This document shows positions 23,714 through 32,034 of a stretch of DNA of 64,000 nucleotides, one piece after another. The DNA lies in contig ONEX01000016.1 in NCBI GenBank assembly GCA_900316955.1, positions 1-64,000 of the forward strand, in the 5' to 3' direction. The stretch comes from an uncultured Bacteroidales bacterium (GTDB lineage: Bacteria > Bacteroidota > Bacteroidia > Bacteroidales > UBA932). Made by a program: the position numbers and the translations under genes. Below the pieces are notes generated by a model. That model saw only the letters and a list, made by a program, of their open reading frames with translations, had not been told where the DNA came from and searched no databases. Each line of letters starts with the position of its first letter. The first letter of the stretch is position 1.

Positions 23714-25969
23714 CTAGCTTTCCATCACCTTTTCCACATCCTCCTTCTCACCTACGATCCACAGGATATCCCCTTCTTCGAACGGGGCCTTGATAGCCGG
23801 AGTGTGGAGGGTGCCGTCGGATTTTTCGACACCGGCCACCAGGCAGTGGTAGCGGTTGCGGATGCCGGCGTCGATGATGGTGTGGCCCAGGAAGGGGGAC
23901 GTGCCTGTCACCGGGACGCACTTGAGCACCATCTCGCCGCTGTGGTAGCGCTCGTCTTCCAGGTCGATGGCGCTGGCTTTCAAGTGCTCGCCGAAGGCTT
24001 CGAGGTCGGCGTCGGAGCCGATGACCTGGATGCGGTCCTGCGGGAAGACGCGGTTGTTCGCCTTGGGAATGTTGATCCGGAGGCCGCCGCGGAGGATGGA
24101 CACGACATGGATGCCGAAGCGGTTGCCCAGGTTCAGTTCCGCCAGGGTCTTGCCGCCCCAGTCGATTTCGGCGGGGATGTCGAAGTCGGCGAAGTGCATG
24201 TCCTTGGACAGCAGGCGGGAGGCGTATTCCGGCTTCTTCTCACCCAGGTATTCGGCGCGGAGCTCGCGGGAGCGGAAGTTCGTCAGGAAGGTGTGCTCGA
24301 TGCGCTGCGCATTCCGCTTGATGAAGCGGCTGGAGACGATGGCGAAGACCACCAGGAGGGCCAGGACGAAGATCAGCAGGACAGAGATGTGGAACAGGCG
24401 GGCCAGGACGTAGAAGACGAAGCCCAGGGCCAGCGCATACCGCAGCACGACGGTCGCCACGAGCGGCGCCCGGTTCGCGCGGCTTTCCTCCCAGAGGGTC
24501 TGGAAGGCGTCCGAATGGCTGTGCTTGATCACCATCGTGCGCAGGAAAGGCGCCAGGGCGACCAGGGTGATGGCGCCCGAGACGATGTTCGCCCACGGCG
24601 CCGGAATCCATTTCGCGGCGAAAGGCACCAGCAGGCCGAAGGAGAGGCTGTTGATGGCGATGCACAGGATGCCGTATATGAGGATGACCTTGAGGATGGA
24701 TCCGAGGTACTTCCGCCATTCGCTCTCCTTGCTCGTGGTCGGGGAGGCGGAAGAGGCTGCGTAATTGTCCATGAAGGTGCGCACGCGTCCCGGAAGGTGC
24801 TTGTACACGAACCCATACGCCGGTTCCGCCAGCCGGATCATGTATGGCGTCAAGAAGATCGTGATGACCGAAACGGCCACGACGATCGGGTACAGGAAAC
24901 TGCCCGTCACGCCCAGGGACACGCCCAGGGTGGCGATGATGAAGGCAAATTCGCCGATCTGCGTCAGCGAGAAGCCGCACTGCATCGCGGTCTTCAGGGG
25001 CTGTCCGGACAGGAGCACGCCCGTGGTGGCGAAGAAAAGCTGCCCGACGATGACGGTGAGGGTGATGACCACGATGGGCAGCCAGTACTGGGCGATCATC
25101 GCCGGGTCCACCATCATCCCCACGGACACGAAGAAGATGGCTCCGAATAGGTCCTTCACAGGCTTGACGAGGCGTTCGATGTGTTCCGCCTCGATGGTTT
25201 CCGCCAGGATGGAGCCCATAATGAAGGCGCCGAAAGCGGCCGAGAAGCCGGTCTTGGCGGCGAGGACGACCATCCCGAAGCACAGGCCCAGGGCCACCAC
25301 GAGAAGCGTCTCGTCGTTCATCAGCTTCTTGGCCCATCGCAGCAGGAGCGGGATCAGGTAGATGCCCACGACGATCCACAGGACGAGGAAGAACGCCAGT
25401 TTGCCGACCGACATCACCAGTTCCCGGCCCTCGAAGTTGTTGGAAACCGCCACCGTGGACAGGACCACCATCAGGACGACGGCGAGGATGTCCTCCAGGA
25501 TGAGGATGGACATCACCAGGCCCGCGAACTGCTTCTTGGCGAGCCCGAGGTCCTCGAAGGCCTTGTAGATGATGGTCGTGGACGACATGGAGATCATGCC
25601 GCCCAGGAACAGGGCGTCCATCTTGCTCCAGCCGAAACTGGAGCCGACGGTGAACCCGAGGAAGATCATGCCGAAGATGATGGTCAGGGCCGCGATGACG
25701 GCCGGCCCACCCACCTTCACGATCTTCTTGAAACTGAATTCCAGGCCGAGGGCGAACAGGAGGAAGATCACGCCGATGTCCGACCAGGTGTGGATGCTGG
25801 CCGTGTCGATGACCGAGGGCGTCAGGGCAAAATGGGGGCTGGCGATGAAGCCGGCCACGATGTAGCCCAGCACAAGCGGCTGCTTGAGCTTCTTGAAGAT
25901 TAGGGTCATGACACCCGCGCAGATCAGGATCAGCGCCAGGTCGGCGATCAGCGGTTCTATTTCTGACAT
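23714..25969 (-). CDS. Kef/CPA2-type cation:proton antiporter with RCK_C domain
   Basis: A 751-residue inner-membrane protein. About twelve helices in residues 5-390 form a Na+/H+ exchanger-like core (IFKKLKQPLVLGYIVAGFIASP, GVIFLLFALGLEF, GMISMSSTTIIYKAF). Additional helices lie at about 425-555. The C-terminal region (about 585-750) is cytoplasmic and carries two RCK_C/TrkA-C-like segments (FGIHVVSILRGG, IQVIGSDADLEAFGEHL and LWIVGEKEDVEKVM) for ligand gating. KefB-type proteins exchange K+ for H+. The start is one base after the DsbD stop, so it is the distal gene of the zapA-rny-dsbD run; its end abuts the convergent esterase-like gene without spacing. Confidence 0.9.
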   Translation of the reverse strand: MSEIEPLIADLALILICAGVMTLIFKKLKQPLVLGYIVAGFIASPHFALTPSVIDTASIHTWSDIGVIFLLFALGLEFSFKKIVKVGGPAVIAALTIIFGMIFLGFTVGSSFGWSKMDALFLGGMISMSSTTIIYKAFEDLGLAKKQFAGLVMSILILEDILAVVLMVVLSTVAVSNNFEGRELVMSVGKLAFFLVLWIVVGIYLIPLLLRWAKKLMNDETLLVVALGLCFGMVVLAAKTGFSAAFGAFIMGSILAETIEAEHIERLVKPVKDLFGAIFFVSVGMMVDPAMIAQYWLPIVVITLTVIVGQLFFATTGVLLSGQPLKTAMQCGFSLTQIGEFAFIIATLGVSLGVTGSFLYPIVVAVSVITIFLTPYMIRLAEPAYGFVYKHLPGRVRTFMDNYAASSASPTTSKESEWRKYLGSILKVILIYGILCIAINSLSFGLLVPFAAKWIPAPWANIVSGAITLVALAPFLRTMVIKHSHSDAFQTLWEESRANRAPLVATVVLRYALALGFVFYVLARLFHISVLLIFVLALLVVFAIVSSRFIKRNAQRIEHTFLTNFRSRELRAEYLGEKKPEYASRLLSKDMHFADFDIPAEIDWGGKTLAELNLGNRFGIHVVSILRGGLRINIPKANNRVFPQDRIQVIGSDADLEAFGEHLKASAIDLEDERYHSGEMVLKCVPVTGTSPFLGHTIIDAGIRNRYHCLVAGVEKSDGTLHTPAIKAPFEEGDILWIVGEKEDVEKVMES

Positions 25970-26004
25970 GTCATTCTGAGGGCGCGACAGCGACCGAAGA
26001 ATCT
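25970..26004. repeat. Dispersed repeat forming the 3' end of dsbD
   Basis: GTCATTCTGAGGGC...CCGAAGAATCT is of the GTCATTCTGAGCG...GAAGAATCT kind that I know as a dispersed repeat in Bacteroidota genomes. Read on the minus strand it encodes the last residues of DsbD ([10 protein letters not shown]) and its stop codon, and it touches the kefB-like ATG. Confidence 0.6.
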
Positions 26005-27911
26005 AAAAACTCAATGAATCCCGGGATGGACAAATTGTACCCGCGGGGACCCGCGAGGACTTCACCCTCGGGGGAGAGGATGAGGTAGTTCGGCTGCGCG
26101 TTCACTTCGAAACGCGTGCGGGCGATGTAGGAGTTCACGCTGCCCAGGGTCTTGAGCGTCTTGCCGGCGGGGGTGGTGAACCACTCGCTCTCCGGGAGCT
26201 TCTGCTTGTCGTCGGTGTACAGGGCCACGATCTCGAAGTTGTCGCGCAGGCGGCGGAGGACTTCCGGATCGCTCCAGACGCGGGCTTCCATCTCGCGGCA
26301 GTTGGTGCAGCCGTGGCCGGTGACATCGACAAAGACGGGCTTGCCGGAAGCCTTGGAGGCCGCGAGGCCCTCTTCCAGCGTGAAATACCCCGGCAGGTTG
26401 TGGGCGATATGGAGGCCATAACGGTTCGGGTCCGCGGGAGTTGCGGAGGCCGTTCCCGCCACCTGCCCCTCGGCATAGTTGGCGATGATGAAATCCTGGG
26501 TCGAGATAGGCGGGAGATAGCCCGAGAGGGCCTTCAGCGGCGCGCCGAACATGCCCGGAATCATATAGACGACGAAGGAGAACACGGCGATGGAGAGCGC
26601 GAGACGCGTGACGCCGATCTTTTCCACCTTCTCATCGTGCGTGAACCGGATCTTCCCGAGCAGGTAGAAGCCCAGCAGGGTGAAGACGACGATCCAGATG
26701 GCCAGGTACACTTCCCGGTCCAGCAGGCCCCAGTGGTAGGTCTGGTCCGCGACGGAGAGGAACTTGAAGCCGAAGGCGACTTCGACGAAGCCCATCACGA
26801 CCTTCACGGAGTTCAGCCAGGAGCCGCTCTTCATCTTCTTCAGGAACTGCGGGAACAGGGCGAAGACAGTGAAGGGGAGGGCGAAGGCCACCGAGAAGGC
26901 CAGCATCGTGACCATCGGCGTCCAGAACTCGCCCTGGGTGGACTTGATGAGGACGGAGCCCACGATGGGACCCGTGCAGGAGAAGGATACCAGCACGAGG
27001 GTGAGGGCCATGAAGAACACGCCCGCGAGGCCTTTCTTGCTGGAATTCGCGTCGCTCTTGTTCTGCCAGGAGGAGGGGAGCACGATCTCGAACGCCCCGA
27101 AGAAGGAGGCGGCGAAGACCATGAACACGAGGAAGAAGATGAGGTTCGGGAGCCAGTGCGTCGCCAGCCAGTTGAAGATGTCGGCCGTCACGGTCTCGCC
27201 GCCTAGAAGGCGCGTGAGGCCGATGATGACGCAGATGGGCACCGTGTACAGCAGGACGATGAACAGACCGTACATGAAGGCCTTGAAACGGCCCTGGTGC
27301 ACGTTCTCGGAACCCTTCAGGAAGAAGGAGACCGTCATCGGGATCATCGGGAACACGCAGGGCGTGAGGAGCATCGCGAAGCCCCAGAGGATGGCCTCGA
27401 TGATGAGGGCCCACAGGCCGCCGCGGTCCTTCGCCTCCTCAGGATCGCCGATGGCCGTCTGGTGGGCGGCCGCAGGCCCCACGGTCACGCTGAAGGCATA
27501 TTCTTCGGGGAAACCGCACATGTCCTCCGTGCAGGCCTGCCAGGTGATGGAGCCTTCCACGGTATTGCCGGATTCCACGGTCACCTCCTGGGAGAAGACG
27601 GCCTTGTCGAAGAAGACGAGGTCGTCCTTGTACTCCGTCGGCTTCGTCACTTCCTGCAGCGGGCTTGCCGTGACCGGGCTGGTGTATTCCACTTCCACGG
27701 GATTGCCGATGCCGGGATTGATGCCGTAGATGTGCTTCCCGTCCACGATCTTGCCGGTGAAGGTCAACTGGTACGTGCCCTCCGAAACCTCCTCCGAAGC
27801 GACCTTCCACTTCACGGACGGTTCCTGGGCAAAAACGGCAACGCCCGCAAAGAGCGCTGCCAATACTAACGTCATTCCCGGCTTGACCGGGAATCTCATC
27901 CTATTTCGCAT
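25971..27911 (-). CDS. dsbD: Thiol:disulfide interchange protein DsbD-like
   Basis: A 646-residue protein (642 if started at the ATG at 27897-27899, just after the rny stop). A signal peptide (cut near VFA-Q) precedes a periplasmic DsbD-alpha-like domain (about 30-150, with [15 protein letters not shown]). Eight or so membrane helices follow (about 165-470, with [15 protein letters not shown] and the second cysteine in [11 protein letters not shown]). A C-terminal thioredoxin domain has CTNC in [11 protein letters not shown] (about 545-555). It carries electrons from cytoplasmic thioredoxin across the membrane to periplasmic substrates. Both termini are encoded by dispersed repeats (see repeats at 25970 and 27871). 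Confidence 0.93.
   Translation of the reverse strand: MRNRMRFPVKPGMTLVLAALFAGVAVFAQEPSVKWKVASEEVSEGTYQLTFTGKIVDGKHIYGINPGIGNPVEVEYTSPVTASPLQEVTKPTEYKDDLVFFDKAVFSQEVTVESGNTVEGSITWQACTEDMCGFPEEYAFSVTVGPAAAHQTAIGDPEEAKDRGGLWALIIEAILWGFAMLLTPCVFPMIPMTVSFFLKGSENVHQGRFKAFMYGLFIVLLYTVPICVIIGLTRLLGGETVTADIFNWLATHWLPNLIFFLVFMVFAASFFGAFEIVLPSSWQNKSDANSSKKGLAGVFFMALTLVLVSFSCTGPIVGSVLIKSTQGEFWTPMVTMLAFSVAFALPFTVFALFPQFLKKMKSGSWLNSVKVVMGFVEVAFGFKFLSVADQTYHWGLLDREVYLAIWIVVFTLLGFYLLGKIRFTHDEKVEKIGVTRLALSIAVFSFVVYMIPGMFGAPLKALSGYLPPISTQDFIIANYAEGQVAGTASATPADPNRYGLHIAHNLPGYFTLEEGLAASKASGKPVFVDVTGHGCTNCREMEARVWSDPEVLRRLRDNFEIVALYTDDKQKLPESEWFTTPAGKTLKTLGSVNSYIARTRFEVNAQPNYLILSPEGEVLAGPRGYNLSIPGFIEFLDSSVAVAPSE
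27871..27900. repeat. Dispersed repeat forming the 5' end of dsbD
   Basis: GTCATTCCCGGCTTGACCGGGAATCTCATC contains the hairpin ATTCCCGG-CTTGA-CCGGGAAT and belongs to a common class of GTCATTCCCG...CGGGAATC repeats. In dsbD it supplies the start of the signal peptide ([10 protein letters not shown]). Confidence 0.65.
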
Positions 27912-29442
27912 ACGCCACCGATCTCGTTTCCCGGATCACGGTGATCTTCACCTGGCCCGGATAGGTCATCTCGTCCTGGATCTTCTTGGCGATTTCGCCG
28001 GAGAGGACTTCGGCCTCGGCGTCGGACACCTGGTCGGCGCCCACGATGACGCGGAGTTCGCGGCCGGCCTGGATGGCGTAGGACTTCGTCACGCCCGGAT
28101 AGGCCGCGGCGAGGTCTTCCATGCCCTTGAGGCGCTTGATGTAGGATTCGATCACCTCGCGGCGGGCACCGGGACGGGCGCCGGAAATGGCGTCGCCCAC
28201 GAGCACGATCGGGGCGTAGAGGGAGGTCATCTCGGTTTCCTCGTGGTGCGCGCCGATGGCGTTGCAGATCTCGGGCTTCTCCTTGAACTGCTCGGCGAGG
28301 CGCATGCCCAGCAGGGCGTGCGGCAGGTCGGGCTCTTCCTCGGACACCTTGCCGATATCGTGCAGGAGGCCGGCGCGCTTGGCGATCTTCGGGTTCAGAC
28401 CGAGCTCGGAGGCCATGATGGCGCAGATGTTCGCCACCTCGCGGGAGTGCTGCAGGAGGTTCTGGCCGTAGGAGGAACGGTATTTCATGCGGCCGATCAG
28501 GCGGACGAGCTCCATGGACATCCCGTGGATGCCGAGGTCGATGCAGGTGCGCTTGCCGGTCTCGAGGATCTCGTCCTCGAGCTGCTTCTGGACCTTCGTC
28601 ACGACTTCCTCGATGCGGGCCGGATGGATGCGGCCGTCGATCACCAGCTGGTGCAGGGCCAGGCGGGCCACCTCGCGGCGGACCGGGTCGAAGGCGGACA
28701 GCATGATGGCGTCCGGGGTGTCGTCCACGACGATTTCCACGCCGGTGGCGGCCTCCAGGGCGCGGATGTTGCGGCCCTCGCGGCCGATGATGCGGCCCTT
28801 GATCTCGTCATTGTCGATCGGGAAGGTGGTGACGGCGTTCTCGATGGCCGTCTCCGTGGCGGTGCGCTGGATGGTGTTGATGACGATGCGCTTGGCTTCC
28901 TTCGCGGCGTTCAGGCGGGCTTCGTCGATGGTGTCGTTGATGTAGGCCTGGGCCTCGGTGCGGGCCTCGGCCTTCATGTTCTCCATCAGCTGGGCCTTGG
29001 CCTCCTGGGCCGTCATCCCGGCGATGGACTCGATCTGGCGGTTCGCCTGCTCGATGCGGCGGTCGCACTCCTCTTCCTTGCGCTTCAGGGCGTCCTGTTG
29101 TCCCTTGAGGGAGGCCTTGACGTTGTCCACCTCCTTGCTCTTGCGGTCCAGCTCGCTCATCTTCTGGTTCAGGGTGTTCTCTTTCTGCTTGACGCGGGAT
29201 TCCGCCTCGCGGACCTGGGCGTTCTTGTTGTTCACGTATTCCTCGTGTTCCGCCTTGAGGTTCAGGAACTTCTCCTTGGCCTGGAGGATCTTGTCGTTCT
29301 TGATCTTCTCCGCTTCGATCTCGGCCTTCTCGAGGATTTCTTCCCGTTTCCCCTTGAGGATGGATTTCCGGATGAGTATGTAGGCCGCCAAGGCCAGGGC
29401 GGCCCCGACGATGAATCCGATGAGTAACGATACGATGTTCAT
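27901..29442 (-). CDS. rny: Ribonuclease Y
   Basis: A 513-residue membrane-anchored endoribonuclease that starts mRNA decay. I chose the ATG at 29440-29442 ([10 protein letters not shown]), since the codons further upstream run into a terminator hairpin. One N-terminal membrane helix (3-24) leads to a long Lys/Glu-rich coiled coil (about 30-185). Then comes a KH domain (about 205-265, with [20 protein letters not shown]) and an HD domain (about 330-425, with [18 protein letters not shown] and LLHDIGKV supplying the metal-binding His and HD). The C-terminal RNaseY extension ends [15 protein letters not shown]. It lies downstream of zapA and the 6S RNA. Confidence 0.97.
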   Translation of the reverse strand: MNIVSLLIGFIVGAALALAAYILIRKSILKGKREEILEKAEIEAEKIKNDKILQAKEKFLNLKAEHEEYVNNKNAQVREAESRVKQKENTLNQKMSELDRKSKEVDNVKASLKGQQDALKRKEEECDRRIEQANRQIESIAGMTAQEAKAQLMENMKAEARTEAQAYINDTIDEARLNAAKEAKRIVINTIQRTATETAIENAVTTFPIDNDEIKGRIIGREGRNIRALEAATGVEIVVDDTPDAIMLSAFDPVRREVARLALHQLVIDGRIHPARIEEVVTKVQKQLEDEILETGKRTCIDLGIHGMSMELVRLIGRMKYRSSYGQNLLQHSREVANICAIMASELGLNPKIAKRAGLLHDIGKVSEEEPDLPHALLGMRLAEQFKEKPEICNAIGAHHEETEMTSLYAPIVLVGDAISGARPGARREVIESYIKRLKGMEDLAAAYPGVTKSYAIQAGRELRVIVGADQVSDAEAEVLSGEIAKKIQDEMTYPGQVKITVIRETRSVAYAK

Positions 29443-29472
29443 AATATATTGTGCTTTAAGTGTTTCTACCAA

Positions 29473-29514
29473 TAAAAAAACCAGGCAGGCCCTCCTTTCG
29501 GAGACCTGCCTGGT
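29473..29514 (-). terminator. Strong intrinsic terminator between 6S RNA and rny
   Basis: On the minus strand ACCAGGCAGG...CCTGCCTGGT forms a long GC stem with an inner CTCC-GAAA-GGAG hairpin, followed by seven Ts. It would stop transcripts that read through zapA and ssrS, so rny may need its own promoter or antitermination. Confidence 0.85.
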
Positions 29515-29516
29515 AG

Positions 29517-29700
29517 AAAAAACCGCCGCCATCCATGTCGGAAAATCTTATGGATAAGATTTGAGTTCCGACCAGTTGCTGATATCCCACGTCCCGCCTT
29601 GCGGCGGAATCCCCGTTCGGGTCACCTGGGCCCGTCATCCCTGGTCTGAGTAAACTCGGTACGTTGTATTACGTTGTTTTCAGAGGGGGATGCGCGGCGG
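29517..29700 (-). ncRNA. ssrS: 6S RNA (SsrS)
   Basis: No open frame explains 29443-29705. On the minus strand, beginning right after the zapA stop, the ends pair: CCGCCGCGCATCC (29700-29688) with GGATGGCGGCGG (29534-29523), followed by TTTTTT. Inside, GAGTT/AACTC and GACCAG/CTGGTC (29644-29656 with 29564-29576) extend the rod, and the tip is CCGCC-GCAA-GGCGG. A 3' side hairpin AAATCTTA-TCCA-TAAGATTT also forms. A rod of about 184 nt with single-stranded bubbles, located next to zapA, is the known signature of 6S RNA, which mimics an open promoter and sequesters housekeeping RNA polymerase in stationary phase. Covariance-model scoring would settle it. Confidence 0.82.
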
Positions 29701-29705
29701 CTATG

Positions 29706-29993
29706 TCATTTTTCAGTCCGGGCCAGATAGTTCGCCATGTCCTTGCCGAGCTGCTGGGCTTCCGCCTCATGGGCGGCCTTTTCGCGCTGGAGGGAAATGC
29801 GGCACGCACATTCGTTCAGCGCCACCACGGACAGGAGCTCCACCAGGGTCTTGCCCGGGTTGGACCGGGTGTAGGCCTCCAGGCGCTGGTTGATGGCGTC
29901 GGCGGCCAGGCGGATCACCTCCTCCTTCTCGGGGGTGGGGGCGGTCAGGTTGAACGTCCGTTCTGCGATCTTGATGCTGATTTTCTGGTCCAT
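29706..29993 (-). CDS. zapA: Cell division protein ZapA
   Basis: A 95-residue cytosolic protein that bundles FtsZ protofilaments. Its N-terminal beta-rich head starts MDQKISIKIAERTFNLTAPTPEKEEVIRLAADAINQRL, the ZapA pattern, and its C-terminal half is a coiled coil (about 45-93). The length is usual for the family. It starts 3 bases after the coiled-coil gene upstream and is followed directly by the 6S RNA, the order typical of Bacteroidota. Confidence 0.92.
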   Translation of the reverse strand: MDQKISIKIAERTFNLTAPTPEKEEVIRLAADAINQRLEAYTRSNPGKTLVELLSVVALNECACRISLQREKAAHEAEAQQLGKDMANYLARTEK

Positions 29994-29996
29994 ACG

Positions 29997-30266
29997 CTAA
30001 CTTTCCAGCCAGGAGATGCACTTGTCTACCTCCCGTATCAGTTGATCCAATTTCTCTTTGGCGGCGCGGTTGTCGCCGCCGGCGGTAAAGGCTTCAGTCA
30101 ATTTCAGGGTGTCTATCGTGGACTCGAGTTCCAAGACTTGTCTCCTCAAGGCGTCACCGGTTTCCTTGCACGCATGTAGCTCTCCGCGGAGACGCTCGTT
30201 CTCCACTTTCTCAGCCTCATAGCGGGCAATCAGCTCTTCGATGTGTTTGCGGACTTCTTCAAGCAT
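29997..30266 (-). CDS. Small coiled-coil protein upstream of zapA
   Basis: An 89-residue protein, nearly all predicted coiled coil (EVRKHIEELIARYEAEKVENERLRGELHACKETGDALRRQ...), with a C-terminal helix KEKLDQLIREVDKCISWLE. There is no membrane segment. Similar short coiled-coil genes precede zapA in Bacteroidota, and a ZapB-like role with ZapA at the division ring is plausible but inferred. A promoter box lies at 30292-30299. Confidence 0.75.
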   Translation of the reverse strand: MLEEVRKHIEELIARYEAEKVENERLRGELHACKETGDALRRQVLELESTIDTLKLTEAFTAGGDNRAAKEKLDQLIREVDKCISWLES

Positions 30267-30291
30267 GGCCGGTTTCAGTGCCTAATTCGTG

Positions 30292-30299
30292 CAAATTTA
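30292..30299 (-). promoter_or_regulatory. -7 box for the coiled-coil/zapA/ssrS transcript
   Basis: TAAATTTG on the minus strand, 26 bases upstream of the ATG at 30266. Confidence 0.55.
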
Positions 30300-30356
30300 A
30301 TAAAATTCTTTTATTATCGCACGTTTCCACCCCAAAAATTGAATGGAAGCAAGGGT

Positions 30357-31184
30357 TTAGAGCTGTTCGACCAATCTTTTGAAAATCACGGTCATGCGGT
30401 CGGCCGCGGCATTGGCCGCCTCGACGATGGCTTCGCCGTCGGTGACGTAGTCCTCGTCGTCGGTGGCGTGGGCCACGTCCGTGATGACGGACATGCCGAA
30501 GACGGGGATGCTGCTGTGGCGGGCCACGATGACCTCCGGGACGGTGCTCATGCCCACGGCGTCGGCGCCGATGTTCCGGAAATAGCGGTATTCGGCCGGC
30601 GTCTCATAGCAGGGGCCGGTGACGGCGACATAGACGCCCTTCTGGAGGGAAATGCCCTCCCAGGCGGCGATCTCCTCCGCCTTCAGGATGAGGCCGGGAT
30701 CGTACGGACGGGTCATGTCCGGGAACCGCGGGCCGAACTCGTCCAGGTTCGGGCCGATGAGCGGGTTCGGGATCAGGTTGATGTGGTCGCGGATGATCAT
30801 CAGGTCGCCCACGTGGAAGCTGAGGTTCGTGCCGCCCGCCGCGTTGGAGACGAACAGGTACTGGATGCCGATGCGGATCATCACCCGGATGGGGAGGACC
30901 ACCAGGTGCATCGGGTAGCCTTCGTAGTAGTGGATGCGGCCCTGCATGGCGATCACGCATTTCCCGCCGAGGGTGCCGACGATGAAGTTCCCCTTGTGGC
31001 CGATGGCCGTGGACACGGGAAAGCCGGGGAGTTCGCTGTAGGGGATGACGATAGGGTTCTCGATCTGGTCGGCCAGCATGCCGAGGCCGCTGCCGAGGAC
31101 GATGCCGATCTGCGGCTTCCGTCCTCCCATCCGTTCGACGAGGGCGTCGGAAGCGGCGTGGATGGCGCGTAAAGTGTCAGTCAT
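30357..31184 (-). CDS. Purine nucleoside phosphorylase paralogue 1 (Asp in base-recognition loop)
   Basis: A 275-residue trimeric-type PNP that cleaves purine ribosides with phosphate. Landmarks are the phosphate loop LGSGLG (30-35), GHKGN (62-66), [10 protein letters not shown] (81-90), the NAAGG block (114-118), and Glu194 in YETPAEY, which contacts the base. The loop that normally reads ITN reads ITDVAH, with Asp236 replacing the purine-contact Asn. In human PNP the same Asn-to-Asp change (residue 243) shifts preference towards adenosine. The gene is 3 bases after its tandem paralogue, with which it aligns without gaps, so it arose by duplication and may now handle 6-amino purines such as adenosine or methylthioadenosine. 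Confidence 0.92.
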   Translation of the reverse strand: MTDTLRAIHAASDALVERMGGRKPQIGIVLGSGLGMLADQIENPIVIPYSELPGFPVSTAIGHKGNFIVGTLGGKCVIAMQGRIHYYEGYPMHLVVLPIRVMIRIGIQYLFVSNAAGGTNLSFHVGDLMIIRDHINLIPNPLIGPNLDEFGPRFPDMTRPYDPGLILKAEEIAAWEGISLQKGVYVAVTGPCYETPAEYRYFRNIGADAVGMSTVPEVIVARHSSIPVFGMSVITDVAHATDDEDYVTDGEAIVEAANAAADRMTVIFKRLVEQL

Positions 31185-31187
31185 AAG

Positions 31188-32015
31188 TTACAATCTTTCA
31201 ATCATTTCACGGATAAGGCCGGTCATCTTGTCGGCCGCGGCGTTGGCGGCGGTCACGACGTCGTCGCCGTCATTGACATAGTCGTCGGCGTAGTCGTCGT
31301 GCGCTTCGTTCGTGATGACCGAGATGCCGAACACGGGCACGCTCGCGTGGCGGGCTGCGATGACCTCCGGGATGGTGCTCATGCCCACGGCGTCGCCGCC
31401 GATCAGGCGGAAATACTTGTATTCCGCCGGGGTCTCGTAGGACGGGCCGGTGCCGCCCACGTACACGCCCTCCTTGAGGTCGATGTCCTTCTCGGCGGCG
31501 ATTTCCTTCGCCAGCTTGATGAGCGCGGGGTCGTACGGACGGGTCATGTCCGGGAACCGCGGTCCCAGGTAGTCCAGGTTCGGGCCGATGAGCGGGTTCG
31601 GGAGGAAGTTGATATGGTCCTTGATGACCATCAGGTCCCCGACGTGGAGCTTGAAGCTCACGCCGCCGGCGGCGTTGGAAACGAAGAGTTTCCCGATGCC
31701 GATGGACATCATCACGCGGATGGGGAGGACGACGAGGTCCATCCCGTAGCCTTCGTAGTAGTGGATGCGGCCCTGCATGGCGATGACGGTCTTCCCGCCC
31801 AGGGTGCCGACGATGTAATTCCCCTTGTGGCCGATGGCCGTGGAAACCGGGAAACCGGGGATGTCCTTGTAGGGGATGACGAGCGGGTCCGCGATCTGGT
31901 CGGCCAGCTTGCCGAGGCCGCTGCCGAGCACGATGCCGATTTCGGGCTTCCGGCCGGCGAGGACGCCGACCAGGTAATCCGCCGCATTCTTGATCCTTTC
32001 GATTCGGGGGTCCAT
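31188..32015 (-). CDS. Purine nucleoside phosphorylase paralogue 2 (canonical)
   Basis: A 275-residue PNP with the same motifs as its neighbour: LGSGLG (30-35), [20 protein letters not shown], and YETPAEY with Glu194. Here the loop is ITNEAH with the canonical Asn236, so inosine and guanosine are the expected substrates. It sits between the amidohydrolase (19-base gap) and paralogue 1 (3-base gap), suggesting a purine-salvage operon in which nucleosides are deaminated and then phosphorolysed to free bases and ribose-1-phosphate. Confidence 0.94.
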   Translation of the reverse strand: MDPRIERIKNAADYLVGVLAGRKPEIGIVLGSGLGKLADQIADPLVIPYKDIPGFPVSTAIGHKGNYIVGTLGGKTVIAMQGRIHYYEGYGMDLVVLPIRVMMSIGIGKLFVSNAAGGVSFKLHVGDLMVIKDHINFLPNPLIGPNLDYLGPRFPDMTRPYDPALIKLAKEIAAEKDIDLKEGVYVGGTGPSYETPAEYKYFRLIGGDAVGMSTIPEVIAARHASVPVFGISVITNEAHDDYADDYVNDGDDVVTAANAAADKMTGLIREMIERL

Positions 32016-32034
32016 AATTGGGTAGAATTAAGTG

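Noticed and set aside
29443-29705. Short open frame on the minus strand (29456-29638) between zapA and rny
   Set aside because: It lies entirely within the 6S RNA structure and the terminator; its translation has no protein-like features.
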